A DNA stretch of 64,000 nt from Hymenobacter taeanensis (GCF_013137895.1 NZ_CP053538.1:2573001-2637000), one strand, 5' to 3'. Shown: positions 36,801 through 45,967, numbered from the stretch's first letter. Numbers and translations are program-made. Notes: generated from the letters alone by a model not told the origin.

Positions 36801-37256
36801 TTCCTAACGTACAGAACAAAGCAACGGGCGTACCTTTTTGGAGCGAATAGGAGCAATTACACTCAAAATAACGCTCTTTTCGGTGAACAGCATAAATCAG
36901 CTTGGCACCTAGTGGCCAGTTACTCCAATAGGGAAGGGCGAGTTTAATAAACCCGTCTACGATTCAATGTTTAGGAAGCTGGCCGGAGGGATGAGTTTCA
37001 TAAACTCGGAGCCAGATGCTTTCCCGGGTTTAGACAAACAGGACTTTTTTCAGGTTGAGGCCCTCTAGAAACTCCGATCTTCATCTAGTTTTCGTCCCTT
37101 GACATAATTTCAGTTATATGCCCCGCCTCGAAAAAGTGGCAGTTTCTGCCTTACAACGCGGGGGCTACTAGTATGTTAATTTGCGGAGAGGAGAGCCTCA
37201 ATCAGGGTATTCATGAAGCGCAACCCGTTACTTGCCGAGTAGCCCTATTAGTCGCT
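36801..37256. other. Intergenic region, no gene seen
   Basis: About 455 bp, with small imperfect palindromes such as GAGTTT-CAT-AAACTC (about 36994-37008) and a related GAGTTTAATAAACCC. Nothing else could be supported. Confidence 0.35.
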
Positions 37257-37922
37257 TTACTCTGTCCCCACAATGCCTAATGGCAGCGAGTACCATGCCC
37301 GGAAATAGGGACATGTAGTGTGGACGCCAAATTGGTCGTTGGTAATCCATTTGCCCCGTTTTGTGAGCGCATAAACTGGGTCGTACCACCAGCGGTTGGG
37401 CCCTTCGTATAGGGTCGCTCGCACGGTCGAGCCTCCGGCGTCGAGGCATGCCGACAGACGGGAGTGGGTAAGCGTTTTTTCCAGCAGCAGGTGAGCGCGC
37501 TTTTTCCCGTCGCGAGTGACTTTTTCCGGAAACTCGAATCGAAATACGAAGCGCTGTTTCTGCACTTGGTGGTAGGCGTGATCAAATACGGCCTCGTCCC
37601 AGTGGAAGGCGCGGCACAAGTTCCCCACCGCCTCGTGCAAGCGGTCCAACAGGAAACTCAGCTTGGCCGGGTCAGATAGGGCGTCGTAAGTCGGCGCATG
37701 CGCGTACTGATCTAGGACCGCCACCGAACCGACTATCCAAGCCTGAGTAGGCTTCTGCTCCGCTACCAGAGTGATGCTGATGCGCGAGGTGTTGGGGGGC
37801 TTGTAGCCGTGCAGGAACTGCTGGTACAGGTCGCTAACGTAATTGGCGCGATGCTGAAACTGGCGCTGGCCTTCCGCCGGATGAAATTGGTCGTGGAGCG
37901 TCAGGTCAGTTAAGCGGGCCAT
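37257..37922 (-). CDS. Hypothetical protein
   Basis: No family recognised. From ATG 37922 it is 221 aa; the frame extends 30 codons further upstream (38012) without a clear start. Mixed alpha/beta composition, many aromatic residues (RWWYDPVYAL; FVFRFEFPEKV), no signal peptide and no membrane segment, so cytoplasmic. It stands alone between gene-poor regions, which suggests an accessory gene. Confidence 0.65.
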   Translation of the reverse strand: MARLTDLTLHDQFHPAEGQRQFQHRANYVSDLYQQFLHGYKPPNTSRISITLVAEQKPTQAWIVGSVAVLDQYAHAPTYDALSDPAKLSFLLDRLHEAVGNLCRAFHWDEAVFDHAYHQVQKQRFVFRFEFPEKVTRDGKKRAHLLLEKTLTHSRLSACLDAGGSTVRATLYEGPNRWWYDPVYALTKRGKWITNDQFGVHTTCPYFRAWYSLPLGIVGTE

Positions 37923-38341
37923 GATTGCAAGATACTGCGGCGGCAACTGTTTTCCGATGCATACACAAGCTCGGTGGTCTAAGCCAAGAAGGGCCTTTCT
38001 CAGCTTATTCAACCATGAGGCGGTACTGCCCTGCCTAGTGGTCGCGCGTCTGAGTCACCGGACGCTGCGCTTCCTGCTCCAGCCGTGGGTTCTGCCATGT
38101 CCCAAGAAGTGAGGCAAGGCCTTATTCTAGCTCCACTACTAAGGACTGATAAGCGCCCCATAACTTATCGGTCCTTAGTTGAAGGGAGAAATAAGTCTTG
38201 AATTATATTTCTCAATAGGGAAGGCTAACTGTTTACCCCTGTGAAATGTAAGCCTAGGTGCGATATAGAGCGTAACAGAACAACAATTTGGAGTTCTGAG
38301 CAAAAGGAAGCCCCTAGGCCAGTGCAACCGCATGACTACTG
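37923..38341. other. Intergenic region with an inverted repeat
   Basis: About 420 bp upstream of the hypothetical protein and downstream of the DUF2071 gene. It contains the hairpin at 38139-38178 (15-bp arms CTAAGGACTGATAAG / CTTATCGGTCCTTAG, one mismatch, 10-base loop). It lacks a U run on either side, so it is not a clear terminator. Confidence 0.45.
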
Positions 38342-39085
38342 CTATACTCGCTTCAGACCCATTACCCGTACATCAACCGCGTCGGCGGCTAGTAGGTGAG
38401 GAGGGCCGGCGGGCGTAGGCAAGCCGTGTGATTCGACTAGAGTGGAGTCCCAGTGATGTAGTGTGGCTTGCCGTAGGGGCCAGGGCTCGTGCCAGAGCGT
38501 ACCGCGCCATAGTTGAGGCCCCTGAATATCGTGCAGCAGGTTGGGGCCAGAGGTGTAGAGGTGGTAGCGTTCGGTGAGGAAGTATTCCAGGGAGCCGGGT
38601 TGCGCACGGGGTAGAGCGGCGCCGGGCGTCCAGGAGGCCGCAAACGTGGCCGGCGGCATTCGGCGGTGCGTGCGTTTGGCCTCAAAATGCAGCTTGCCAG
38701 CTTGCTCCGTAAACGACATGCGGGCGTGCAGATAGGGCAAGTGAAACAGCGCCCGTGCCAGCTCCACAGCCACCGGGCTATTGGCATCCAGGGAAAGAAA
38801 CCACACCCCCGGAACACCATCGAGATGGACGTAGGTACGCACGTTCAGCTCGTGCAAGGAGCGTAGGCCTGGTACCGCCGGCAAGCCTGGAGGCCGCACT
38901 TTGCTCATGGAAAACGGCACCACGCCCAGCCACGCCTGTCCCTCAAACAAATCCAACTCCAGCCGCGGCGGCAGATAAGGGCGAAGCAGCTCGGGGCTGG
39001 TAGGCCAGTGGGCAAATAGCAGTTCGCTCCACCGCTGATGCAGCAGCGGAATACGAGTCGGGCGGGCGGGGTGAGCGTCAGGCAT
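38342..39085 (-). CDS. DUF2071/YqjF-family protein
   Basis: 247 aa. Family pattern: LLHQRWSELLFAHWPTSPE, LRPYLPPRLELDLFEGQAWL, GVVPFSMSKVRPPG, ELNVRTYVHLDGVPGVWFLS. Function of YqjF proteins is not established (acetoacetate-decarboxylase-like fold). Start ATG 39085. No operon partner seen. Confidence 0.92.
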   Translation of the reverse strand: MPDAHPARPTRIPLLHQRWSELLFAHWPTSPELLRPYLPPRLELDLFEGQAWLGVVPFSMSKVRPPGLPAVPGLRSLHELNVRTYVHLDGVPGVWFLSLDANSPVAVELARALFHLPYLHARMSFTEQAGKLHFEAKRTHRRMPPATFAASWTPGAALPRAQPGSLEYFLTERYHLYTSGPNLLHDIQGPQLWRGTLWHEPWPLRQATLHHWDSTLVESHGLPTPAGPPHLLAADAVDVRVMGLKRV

Positions 39086-39174
39086 ATCCAGTCAACAACT
39101 CCAGGGGGCTTTTGGCTGAGTTGATGGCAGGAAAGTAGTGCTAAAGCCGGAGAGTTCTGCTAGAAAGTACCTTG

Positions 39175-39318
39175 GACCTCACCCCCCGTCCCCCGCAAAT
39201 GCTTGATGCGCATTACCTCGGGGAGAGGGGAAGCCTGACGATAATGGATAGTACCTATTGCCCATTACCTTCAGAACGCCCCTTCTCCCGCAGGTAATGT
39301 ATATCAAGCCAGCGTGGG
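39175..39318. repeat. Paired palindromic repeat (CTCTCCCCGAGGAGAGG family), divergent copy 2
   Basis: Left arm CCTCACCCCCCGTCCCCC, an insert GCAAATGCTTGATGCGCATTAC, then CTCGGGGAGAGGGG. The right part is CCCCTTCTCCCGCAGGTAATGTATATCAAGCC, whose reverse complement matches the insert plus arm. Lies between the TonB receptor stop and the DUF2071 start. Confidence 0.7.
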
Positions 39319-39334
39319 TTGGGCTAAGAGTGGC

Positions 39335-41515
39335 CTAGAACTTCGCGGTGGCTGAGAGGTTAATCACACGGCCTTCAATGGGGGCCCAGAGCTGGCGAAA
39401 GGTGGGGTTGGTTCGGTCACCCGACCAAATGGTTTCCTTGCGGGTCTGGCGGTAATCGAGCAGGTTTTCGCCGTTCAGCACGAAGCTGATAGGGCCGGTG
39501 CTGTAGCGCACCATGCCGGCCAGGAACAGGTAGCCGGGCGTCAGGGGGCCATCATCGCGGTGCTGGCGGCCGGTGTAGGCGGCCTCCAGGCCCGCCCGCC
39601 AATGCTCGTTGAACTCGCGGGAAAGCACGCTGGCCAGCTTGTCGCGGGCAATGAGGCTCAGGCGCGGGTTGCCGGGCAGATCGAGGCGGCGCGCATCGGT
39701 AAATACATAGCCCAGGTACAGCTCTGTTTCGTCCTGGCGCACGCGCACGTAGGTTTCGAAGCCACGGGTGAGGAAGGGCTGGGCGGCGTTGGAAAACGTG
39801 ATAAAGCCCGTTCGAGAATCTGTGTTGAGCAGCAGCGGGTGCTGAATCTGGGTCAGGAAAAACGACTGGTTGATGGTGATGTGCAAGGCTTCTTCGCCCT
39901 GGCCTGCTACCGCCGTGTAGTTCACATCCCAGTTGGCCCCCGTAGAGCGCTCCGCCTTGTTGGCGTTTGTGAACGGCAGCACCCGGGCAAAGTCACGCTC
40001 ATCCAGCTCATTCACGAAGAAAGACGGCGCCTTATAGCCTAGGCCACCTCCAAGGCGGGAGGAGAAGTGGCTCCCAATCTTCAGTAGCGCACTCAGGCGG
40101 GGCAGCACAAAGGTGCCATAGCGATTGTGGTGGTCAATGCGTAGGCCACTCTGCAGAGTGAAAGCCGGGGTGGGTTTCCAGTCGTCCTGAGCAAACAAGC
40201 CCGGCGTAACGTAGTCGTAGGCGCGCAGTTGCAGGTTCTGAGTTTGCACTGGCCTGAACGACTCGCCCGTAACGTTAGCGCCCAGCACCACATCGTGGTG
40301 GGACAGTTTCAGGAGTTGGCTGCCTTCGGTGTAGTAGGAGAGCTGGCGGGCATTCAGGCCGGTGGTGTTGGTGGTGGCGTTGCGCTGGAAGCTGCTTAGG
40401 CTGCCTTTAAGCACTAGCTGGTCGCCACGCGCGGCGGTGGTGCGGTCGTAGCGGGCATCGGCGGTGTGGCGCCAGCTGTCGTTGTTGATGAAGAACTGGT
40501 GGGTGGCGTCGGGCTGCTCGCGCAGCACCTGCATGTCGCCGCCCCGGCGGCGCTCATAAGTGCCGGTGTAGCCAAGTACCAGCTTGCTCTGCGGGGTAGG
40601 ATAAAGGAACAGGCGCGGGTGAATGAGCACGCTGCCCAGACGCGGCACATCGGAGTAGCCATCCCCGTTCACATCTACGGCCTGCTGGCGAGTGCCGCCC
40701 ACAAACAGGGTGTAGCCCACCTTCTCGTTGCGGCCCGAAAAGAAGCCGTTGAGGTTAGACTCCCGCAGGGTGCTGATGTTGGCCAGAACCGTGCGCTCGG
40801 GGCCATTAAGCTGGGGTTCCTTGGAAATAAGGTTGATCATGCCCGCAATGGCGCCGCCCCCGTAGAGCGTGCTGCTGGCCCCCTTGATAATTTCTACCTG
40901 ACGCAAATCAAGCGGCGGAATTTGCAGAATCCCGAAGGAGCCCGCGTAGCCCCCAAACAACGGCAAACCGTCGCGCAGAATCTGGGTGTATTTGCCCTGC
41001 AGGCCCTGAATCCGCAGGTCGGCATTGCCGGTGGTAGCGGAGGTGGGCTGAATCTGGATGCTGGCCACGTCGCCCAGAATGCTGGCTACGTTACCCGGTT
41101 TGATGCCGCTTTCCTCTTCCAGCTCCTCGGCGCCCAGTACCTCAATGCGCGTAGGCAAATCCTCGATGCGGGAGTTGGTGCGCGTGCTGGTTACCACTAC
41201 TTCCTCCAGGGCATTGGAGTCGGGCCCGAGCAGCACCGTCAGCGGCTCGCCGGCTTGGGGCAAAGCCACCGTCACAGTTTTCACGCGGTAGCCCAGGTAG
41301 CTAAACACCAGCTCGGCAGTGGGCCCAGAAATGTTATCCAGTGTAAGCTGGCCCTGCACATCGGTGGCCCCCCCATTGGAGGTACCACGCACGGCCCCGC
41401 TCACACCTACCAGCACCTCGTGGGTGAGGCTGTCGCGCACCACGGCACGGACGGAATATTGCGCCAACGCTGCTGGGCCGGCTAGCAGCAGCAACGCTAA
41501 GATGAGAAATCGCAT
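39335..41515 (-). CDS. TonB-dependent outer-membrane receptor
   Basis: 726 aa. Signal peptide (MRFLILALLLLAGPAALAQ), then a carboxypeptidase-regulatory-like domain (about 22-100, VRAVVRDSLTHEVLVGVSG). A plug follows (ALEEVVVTSTRTNSRIEDLP; GLPLFGGYAG; LRQVEIIKGASSTLYGGGAI), and then a 22-stranded barrel ending VINLSATAKF with terminal Phe. The plug style is that of BtuB/FepA-like receptors rather than SusC, and no SusD-like gene is adjacent. Uptake of a metal complex, vitamin or siderophore is likely; the ligand is unknown. Confidence 0.93.
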   Translation of the reverse strand: MRFLILALLLLAGPAALAQYSVRAVVRDSLTHEVLVGVSGAVRGTSNGGATDVQGQLTLDNISGPTAELVFSYLGYRVKTVTVALPQAGEPLTVLLGPDSNALEEVVVTSTRTNSRIEDLPTRIEVLGAEELEEESGIKPGNVASILGDVASIQIQPTSATTGNADLRIQGLQGKYTQILRDGLPLFGGYAGSFGILQIPPLDLRQVEIIKGASSTLYGGGAIAGMINLISKEPQLNGPERTVLANISTLRESNLNGFFSGRNEKVGYTLFVGGTRQQAVDVNGDGYSDVPRLGSVLIHPRLFLYPTPQSKLVLGYTGTYERRRGGDMQVLREQPDATHQFFINNDSWRHTADARYDRTTAARGDQLVLKGSLSSFQRNATTNTTGLNARQLSYYTEGSQLLKLSHHDVVLGANVTGESFRPVQTQNLQLRAYDYVTPGLFAQDDWKPTPAFTLQSGLRIDHHNRYGTFVLPRLSALLKIGSHFSSRLGGGLGYKAPSFFVNELDERDFARVLPFTNANKAERSTGANWDVNYTAVAGQGEEALHITINQSFFLTQIQHPLLLNTDSRTGFITFSNAAQPFLTRGFETYVRVRQDETELYLGYVFTDARRLDLPGNPRLSLIARDKLASVLSREFNEHWRAGLEAAYTGRQHRDDGPLTPGYLFLAGMVRYSTGPISFVLNGENLLDYRQTRKETIWSGDRTNPTFRQLWAPIEGRVINLSATAKF

Positions 41516-41573
41516 AGGAAAGGGAATGTACGGCGCAAGGTCGCCAGGTTACATGAAGAATGGCTGAAGTAGC

Positions 41574-41727
41574 ACCTTACCCCCGGCCCCTCTCCCCGGG
41601 CGAGGGGTACGTTCGGGAGGCAATGAGTAATGAACAGGGAGCAATTATCAAGGAGCAATGCCTCCCTGTCCATTACTTATTGTCTTGCGTCTGGCACTCC
41701 TCTCCCCGAGGAGAGGGGATGGGAAAG
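41574..41727. repeat. Paired palindromic repeat (CTCTCCCCGAGGAGAGG family), copy 3
   Basis: Arms 41574-41610 (CCTTACCCCCGGCCCCTCTC...) and 41693-41727 (GGCACTCCTCTCCCCGAGG...). Inside them is a second palindrome made of AATGAGTAATGAACAGGGAG and its imperfect complement. It ends five bases before the nagA stop codon. Confidence 0.85.
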
Positions 41728-41731
41728 TGGC

Positions 41732-42865
41732 CTAGACCTGATGCCAATGTAACTCGCCTTGGCGAGCGGTGGCGTATACCTGTAAATCAGCATCAAACAG
41801 AAAGAAATCAGCGGTACAGCCTTCTTGCAACAGGCCTAGCTTATCATCTTGCCCAATTACTCGAGCGGGGTAGAGGGAAGCCATCCGCAGGCTTTCGTCC
41901 AGTGACAGACCTACGTGCTCCACGCAATTACGCACGGCTTGGGGCATGCTGAGGGCTGAGCCGCCCAAGATGCCCTGCTCATCTACGTAATGGTCGTGGC
42001 GGAGCTGGAAGCGGTAAGCGCCGTGCTGGCTGTCGGTTACGGCATCGGTGATGAGGAACAGCCGCTCCTGCAGTATTTTTTTGCTGATACGCACGGAGGC
42101 AAAGTCGCAGTGAATGCCATCGGCAATGATGCTGGCGTGGGCGTCAGTGGCATCATAAATGGCACCCACCATACCCGGCTCCCGCCCTTGTAGCGCCGAC
42201 ATGGCATTGAACAGGTGCGTGGCCGCCGCAAAGCCTTCTCGGAAACCAGCCGCAGCCTGGGCATAGGTGGCGTTAGAATGTCCCGCCGACAGTACCACGC
42301 CCGCCTCGCGTAGCCGCGCCACTACGGCGGGTGTAGCCATTTCGGGGGCTAGGGTCATGATTTTCATTACCCCATCGGCCAGTTTCAGCAGCTCGTCAAT
42401 TTCCGCTCCCGTGGGCACATGAATAAACTCCTCCTGATGCGCGCCCTTCTTGATGGGGTTGATGTAGGGCCCTTCCAGGTGGATACCTAATAGGCCTAGC
42501 GCTGGGTGGCGCCGCTGAAACTCACGGCCTGCTTCCAGAGCTGTGCGCATCATCTCCCAGGAGTTGGTGGGCATGGTAGCCATGAAGCCAGTGGTGCCGT
42601 GCCGAAAGGTATGCTGGGCCAGTGCTTCCAGGGCCGCGGGGCCAGGAGCCACGGAAAACAAGTGCCCCGCCGCGCCATAAATCTGCAGATCAAGCAGGCC
42701 CGGGGCTACGTTCAGGCCCCGGCCATCAACCACGGGCGCATCGGTCGGCAAACTGCTGGTTTGGGGCAGGAGGGTGGTAATCTGGCCGTTCTCAACCAGC
42801 AGGGCATGGTGGGTGAGAATGGCCGTACCGGTGTAAAACGTGCAATTTTGGAGCAGGTAGCGCAT
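41732..42865 (-). CDS. nagA: N-acetylglucosamine-6-phosphate deacetylase
   Basis: Amidohydrolase-superfamily enzyme that removes acetate from GlcNAc-6-P in amino-sugar recycling. Motifs: VAPGLLDLQIYGAAG after the first strand, HLEGPYINPIKKGAH, SAGHSNAT, THLFNAM, IADGIHC and catalytic Asp in LITDAVTD. 377 aa is typical. In place of the HxH metal motif it has DLQIYG, as is normal for NagA. No nagB next door. Confidence 0.94.
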   Translation of the reverse strand: MRYLLQNCTFYTGTAILTHHALLVENGQITTLLPQTSSLPTDAPVVDGRGLNVAPGLLDLQIYGAAGHLFSVAPGPAALEALAQHTFRHGTTGFMATMPTNSWEMMRTALEAGREFQRRHPALGLLGIHLEGPYINPIKKGAHQEEFIHVPTGAEIDELLKLADGVMKIMTLAPEMATPAVVARLREAGVVLSAGHSNATYAQAAAGFREGFAAATHLFNAMSALQGREPGMVGAIYDATDAHASIIADGIHCDFASVRISKKILQERLFLITDAVTDSQHGAYRFQLRHDHYVDEQGILGGSALSMPQAVRNCVEHVGLSLDESLRMASLYPARVIGQDDKLGLLQEGCTADFFLFDADLQVYATARQGELHWHQV

Positions 42866-42937
42866 CAGGAAAGGGGAGAAGAAGTAGGTAGCGTAGAGTA
42901 GAACGGGAGCCGGCCGCTAACTGACCTATTGCCAGGG

Positions 42938-42945
42938 TTATTTCG
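42938..42945 (+). promoter_or_regulatory. Candidate -7 promoter element TTATTTCG
   Basis: Variant of the TAnTTTCG box, 30 bp upstream of the acylphosphatase ATG. Confidence 0.35.
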
Positions 42946-42975
42946 TACAAGCACCCAATCAAAACTACCAATTCC

Positions 42976-43257
42976 ATGTCCATCGAACACCGCACTATTC
43001 ACGTGCACGGTCGCGTGCAGGGCGTCTTCTACCGCCAAAGCACCCGCGCCGAGGCCCGCCGCTTGGGCCTCACCGGCACCGTTTGCAACAACCCCGACGG
43101 CACCGTCACGATTGAAGCGGAAGGCCCGGCCGCAGCCTTGGATGCTTTGGCGGCCTGGTGCCAGCAGGGGCCTCCTGCCGCTAAAGTTGAGAAAATAGAA
43201 GCACAACCTGGCTTGGTGAGAGGCTACGAAGCGTTTGAGGTGAAGCGAGAGGCCTAA
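42976..43257 (+). CDS. acyP: Acylphosphatase
   Basis: 93-aa enzyme hydrolysing acyl phosphates. Catalytic signature GRVQGVFYRQST (Arg) and the Asn in GTVCNNPDGTVTI; slightly longer at the N-terminus than the 90-residue norm. Divergent from nagA with about 110 bp between starts; ends at a shared terminator with typA. Confidence 0.95.
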   Translation: MSIEHRTIHVHGRVQGVFYRQSTRAEARRLGLTGTVCNNPDGTVTIEAEGPAAALDALAAWCQQGPPAAKVEKIEAQPGLVRGYEAFEVKREA

Positions 43258-43277
43258 GCAAGTGCTAAAACGAAAAA

Positions 43278-43304
43278 GGGGGCAGCCACCGGCTGCCCCC
43301 TTTT
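43278..43304. terminator. Bidirectional intrinsic terminator
   Basis: Stem GGGGGCAGCC / GGCTGCCCCC with a short ACC loop, A5 on the left and T4 on the right, between convergent acyP and typA. Confidence 0.92.
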
Positions 43305-43326
43305 CTTACCTTAGTCAACCAGCGAA

Positions 43327-45135
43327 CTAGTCTACTTTCTTAGCCGAGCGCAGGCGCTCGTTCTCGTCGAGCAGGATCTTACGCATCCGCATCGACTTAG
43401 GCGTCACCTCCAGGTACTCATCCTTCTGGATGTATTCCATGGCTTCTTCCAGCGAAAACTGACGCTTCGGAATAATCTTGGCGTTGTCGTCGGAGCCGGA
43501 AGCACGCATGTTAGTGAGCTTCTTGCCTTTCTGAATGTTGATGGTCAGGTCGTTGGGGCGGGTGTGCTCACCGATAACCTGGCCAGCGTATACTTCCTCA
43601 CCTGGATCAACGAAAAACTCACCGCGGTCCTGCATCTTGTCAATGGTGTACGCGGTGCCTGCACCCGTATCCATCGAAATCAGCGAACCAGCAATACGGC
43701 CCGGAATCACGCCTTTGTACGGCTCGTAAGCCGAGAAGCGGTGGTTCATGATAGCCTCACCAGCCGTGGCGGTCAGTACGTTGTTCCGCAGACCAATCAG
43801 GCCCCGGGCAGGAATGTTGAACTCCAGGTGCTGCAGGTCGCCCTTAGGCTCCATGATGGTCAGCTCGCCTTTGCGCATGGTCACCAGCTCGATAACCTTA
43901 CCAGCCGTTTCTTCTGGTACGTCAACTACCAGGTGCTCGATGGGCTCCAGGCGGTTGCCGTTCTCGTCTTCACGGAACAGCACCTGGGGCTGGCCTACCT
44001 GCAGCTCAAAGCCTTCGCGACGCATGGTCTCGATGAGAACTGACAAGTGAAGAATACCACGGCCGTACACCAGGAACGAGTCCTCACGGTCGGTTTCCTT
44101 TACGCGCAGAGCCAGGTTTTTCTCGGTCTCCTTAAACAGACGGTCACGCAGGTGGCGGGAGGTCACGAACTTACCTTCCTTACCGAAGAAGGGCGAGTTG
44201 TTGATGGTGAACAGCATGTTCATCGTCGGCTCGTCGATGCTGATGGTGGTCAGCCCTTCGGGGTTTTCAGCGTCAGCGAGGGTGTCGCCGATGTCGAAGC
44301 CTTCGATGCCCGTTACGGCGCAGATTTCGCCCGAGCTAACCTCGGCTACTTTCGTGCGGCCCAGGCCTTCGAAAACCTGCAATTCTTTAATCTTAACTTT
44401 CTTGATGGTGCCATCACGCTTCACAAGGCTCATGTTAGCGCCTTCCTTCAGCGTGCCGCGGTGTACGCGACCAATGGCGATACGACCCACGAACGACGAG
44501 TAGTCGAGCGAGGTAACCTGCATCTGGGGGGTGCCGTCCAGGGTAGGAGCGGGAGGGATAGAAGCCACCACAGCGTCGAGCAGCGGGATGATGCTGTCGG
44601 TCTTGGTCTTCCAGTCGGTGCTCATCCAGCCCTGCTTCGACGAGCCGTACAAGGTCACGAAGTCCAGCTGATCTTCCGTAGCACCCAGGTTGAACATGAG
44701 GTCGAACACCTGCTCGTGCACCTCGTCGGGGCGGCAGTTTTCCTTGTCGACTTTGTTCACCACCACGATGGGCTTCAGGCCCAGGTCGATGGCTTTGCCC
44801 AGTACGAAACGGGTCTGGGGCATGGCGCCTTCGAAGGCATCAACGAGCAGCAATACGCCGTCGGCCATCTTCAGTACGCGCTCCACCTCACCACCGAAGT
44901 CGGCGTGACCAGGAGTGTCGATGATGTTGATTTTTACGTCTTTATAACGTACCGATACGTTTTTCGAAACGATGGTAATGCCTCGCTCACGCTCCAGGTC
45001 ATTGTTGTCCAGGATGAGGTCGTCGAACTGCTGGTGCTCGTCGAACAGCTTGGAGGCGTGAATGATCTTGTCCACGAGCGTAGTCTTGCCGTGGTCAACG
45101 TGCGCGATGATGGCGATATTGCGAATGTTCTGCAT
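43327..45135 (-). CDS. typA: Ribosome-associated GTPase TypA/BipA
   Basis: Translational GTPase involved in stress growth and ribosome assembly. G1 AHVDHGKTT, G2 ERERGITI, G3 DTPGHADFGGEVER, G4 NKVDKENCRP; then the EF-G-like domain (EETAGKVIELVTMRKGEL) and the BipA C-terminal domain (FVDPGEEVYAGQVIGEHTR). Start at ATG 45135 (MQNIRNIAIIAHVDHG) gives 602 aa, the family length; the longer frame to 45267 is not conserved. A -7 box lies 20 bp upstream. Confidence 0.97.
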   Translation of the reverse strand: MQNIRNIAIIAHVDHGKTTLVDKIIHASKLFDEHQQFDDLILDNNDLERERGITIVSKNVSVRYKDVKINIIDTPGHADFGGEVERVLKMADGVLLLVDAFEGAMPQTRFVLGKAIDLGLKPIVVVNKVDKENCRPDEVHEQVFDLMFNLGATEDQLDFVTLYGSSKQGWMSTDWKTKTDSIIPLLDAVVASIPPAPTLDGTPQMQVTSLDYSSFVGRIAIGRVHRGTLKEGANMSLVKRDGTIKKVKIKELQVFEGLGRTKVAEVSSGEICAVTGIEGFDIGDTLADAENPEGLTTISIDEPTMNMLFTINNSPFFGKEGKFVTSRHLRDRLFKETEKNLALRVKETDREDSFLVYGRGILHLSVLIETMRREGFELQVGQPQVLFREDENGNRLEPIEHLVVDVPEETAGKVIELVTMRKGELTIMEPKGDLQHLEFNIPARGLIGLRNNVLTATAGEAIMNHRFSAYEPYKGVIPGRIAGSLISMDTGAGTAYTIDKMQDRGEFFVDPGEEVYAGQVIGEHTRPNDLTINIQKGKKLTNMRASGSDDNAKIIPKRQFSLEEAMEYIQKDEYLEVTPKSMRMRKILLDENERLRSAKKVD

Positions 45136-45154
45136 ACAAAGGGTTTTCCGGGCG

Positions 45155-45162
45155 CAAAGGTA
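45155..45162 (-). promoter_or_regulatory. Probable -7 promoter element TACCTTTG for typA
   Basis: Exact match to the Bacteroidota -7 consensus TAnnTTTG, read on the minus strand, 20 bp before the typA ATG. A TTTTTG lies upstream, but at a short 14-bp spacing. Confidence 0.6.
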
Positions 45163-45391
45163 CGGAATGTTTACCGCAAAAACGTGCGGGTAATTAATTG
45201 TTAATGAGCGGGGAAGAAACTGCGCGCGGATAGCAAGACAACTGCTTGGGTAGCTGAGGTTCCCCAACGGGCTGGCCCAGAACTTTCTGCCGGGCTAAGA
45301 CCGAACCATAGGCCAGTGCCGTATGTTGAGTAAGTAGCCCGCATATGTGCGCTGGCTGCCTCCATTGAACCCCTTCTCCTCACCACGTCTT

Positions 45392-45967
45392 ATGCGTTCT
45401 TCCCTCTTGATTCTGCTGCTTTCTGCCCTGACCCTCAACTCCGCCTGCTCGCAAAATAAAAGCAAGCGCGATGCGAAAATGGACCTGGCCGATTCACCCC
45501 GCCCCGTAACTAACCCGTCGGCGGCAGCTAAAGCATACCCTAAACCCAAGCCCGTAACGGGCAAGCCTGATGAATTCCCCATTCGCAAGACTGATGCACA
45601 GTGGAAAGCTCAGCTAACGCCCGCGCAGTATTTCATTCTGCGGGAGCAGGGCACTGAGCGGCCGTATGTAAACAAGTATGCCAACAACCACGAGAAGGGT
45701 AACTATTACTGCGCTGCCGACCATAACCTGCTGTTTTCCTCCGAAACCAAGTTTGAGTCGGGCACCGGGTGGCCTAGCTTCTGGGCCCCGGCCACCGAGA
45801 ACAGCCTGAAGGTAACGGCCGACAATAGCCTGGGCATGAGCCGCGACGAGCTGGTGTGCGCCAAGTGCGGCGGCCACCTGGGCCACGTCTTCGACGACGG
45901 CCCTAAGCCCACCGGCCAGCGCTACTGCATGGACTCGGACGGCATGATCTTCGAAAAAGCGAAGTAA
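45392..45967 (+). CDS. msrB: Lipoprotein peptide-methionine (R)-S-oxide reductase
   Basis: Repairs methionine-R-sulfoxide, here outside the cytoplasm. Start ATG 45392 gives a lipobox LNSAC (Cys19). A Pro/Lys-rich linker leads to the MsrB domain: GTGWPSFW, CAKCGGHLGHVFDDGPKPTG and the nucleophile Cys179 in RYCMDS. The usual first zinc CxxC is altered: GNYYCAADHNLLF has only one Cys. 191 aa. Terminator follows. Confidence 0.93.
   Translation: MRSSLLILLLSALTLNSACSQNKSKRDAKMDLADSPRPVTNPSAAAKAYPKPKPVTGKPDEFPIRKTDAQWKAQLTPAQYFILREQGTERPYVNKYANNHEKGNYYCAADHNLLFSSETKFESGTGWPSFWAPATENSLKVTADNSLGMSRDELVCAKCGGHLGHVFDDGPKPTGQRYCMDSDGMIFEKAK

Noticed and set aside
39175..39318. Considered as a riboswitch upstream of the DUF2071 or TonB gene
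   Set aside because: It matches the dispersed palindromic repeat family and lies downstream of the TonB receptor stop, not in a leader position; no known riboswitch core was recognised.
44047..45204. 385-codon plus-strand frame opposite typA
   Set aside because: Pure antisense of a highly conserved GTPase; composition (Val/His/Gln-rich) is the mirror of the typA codons.
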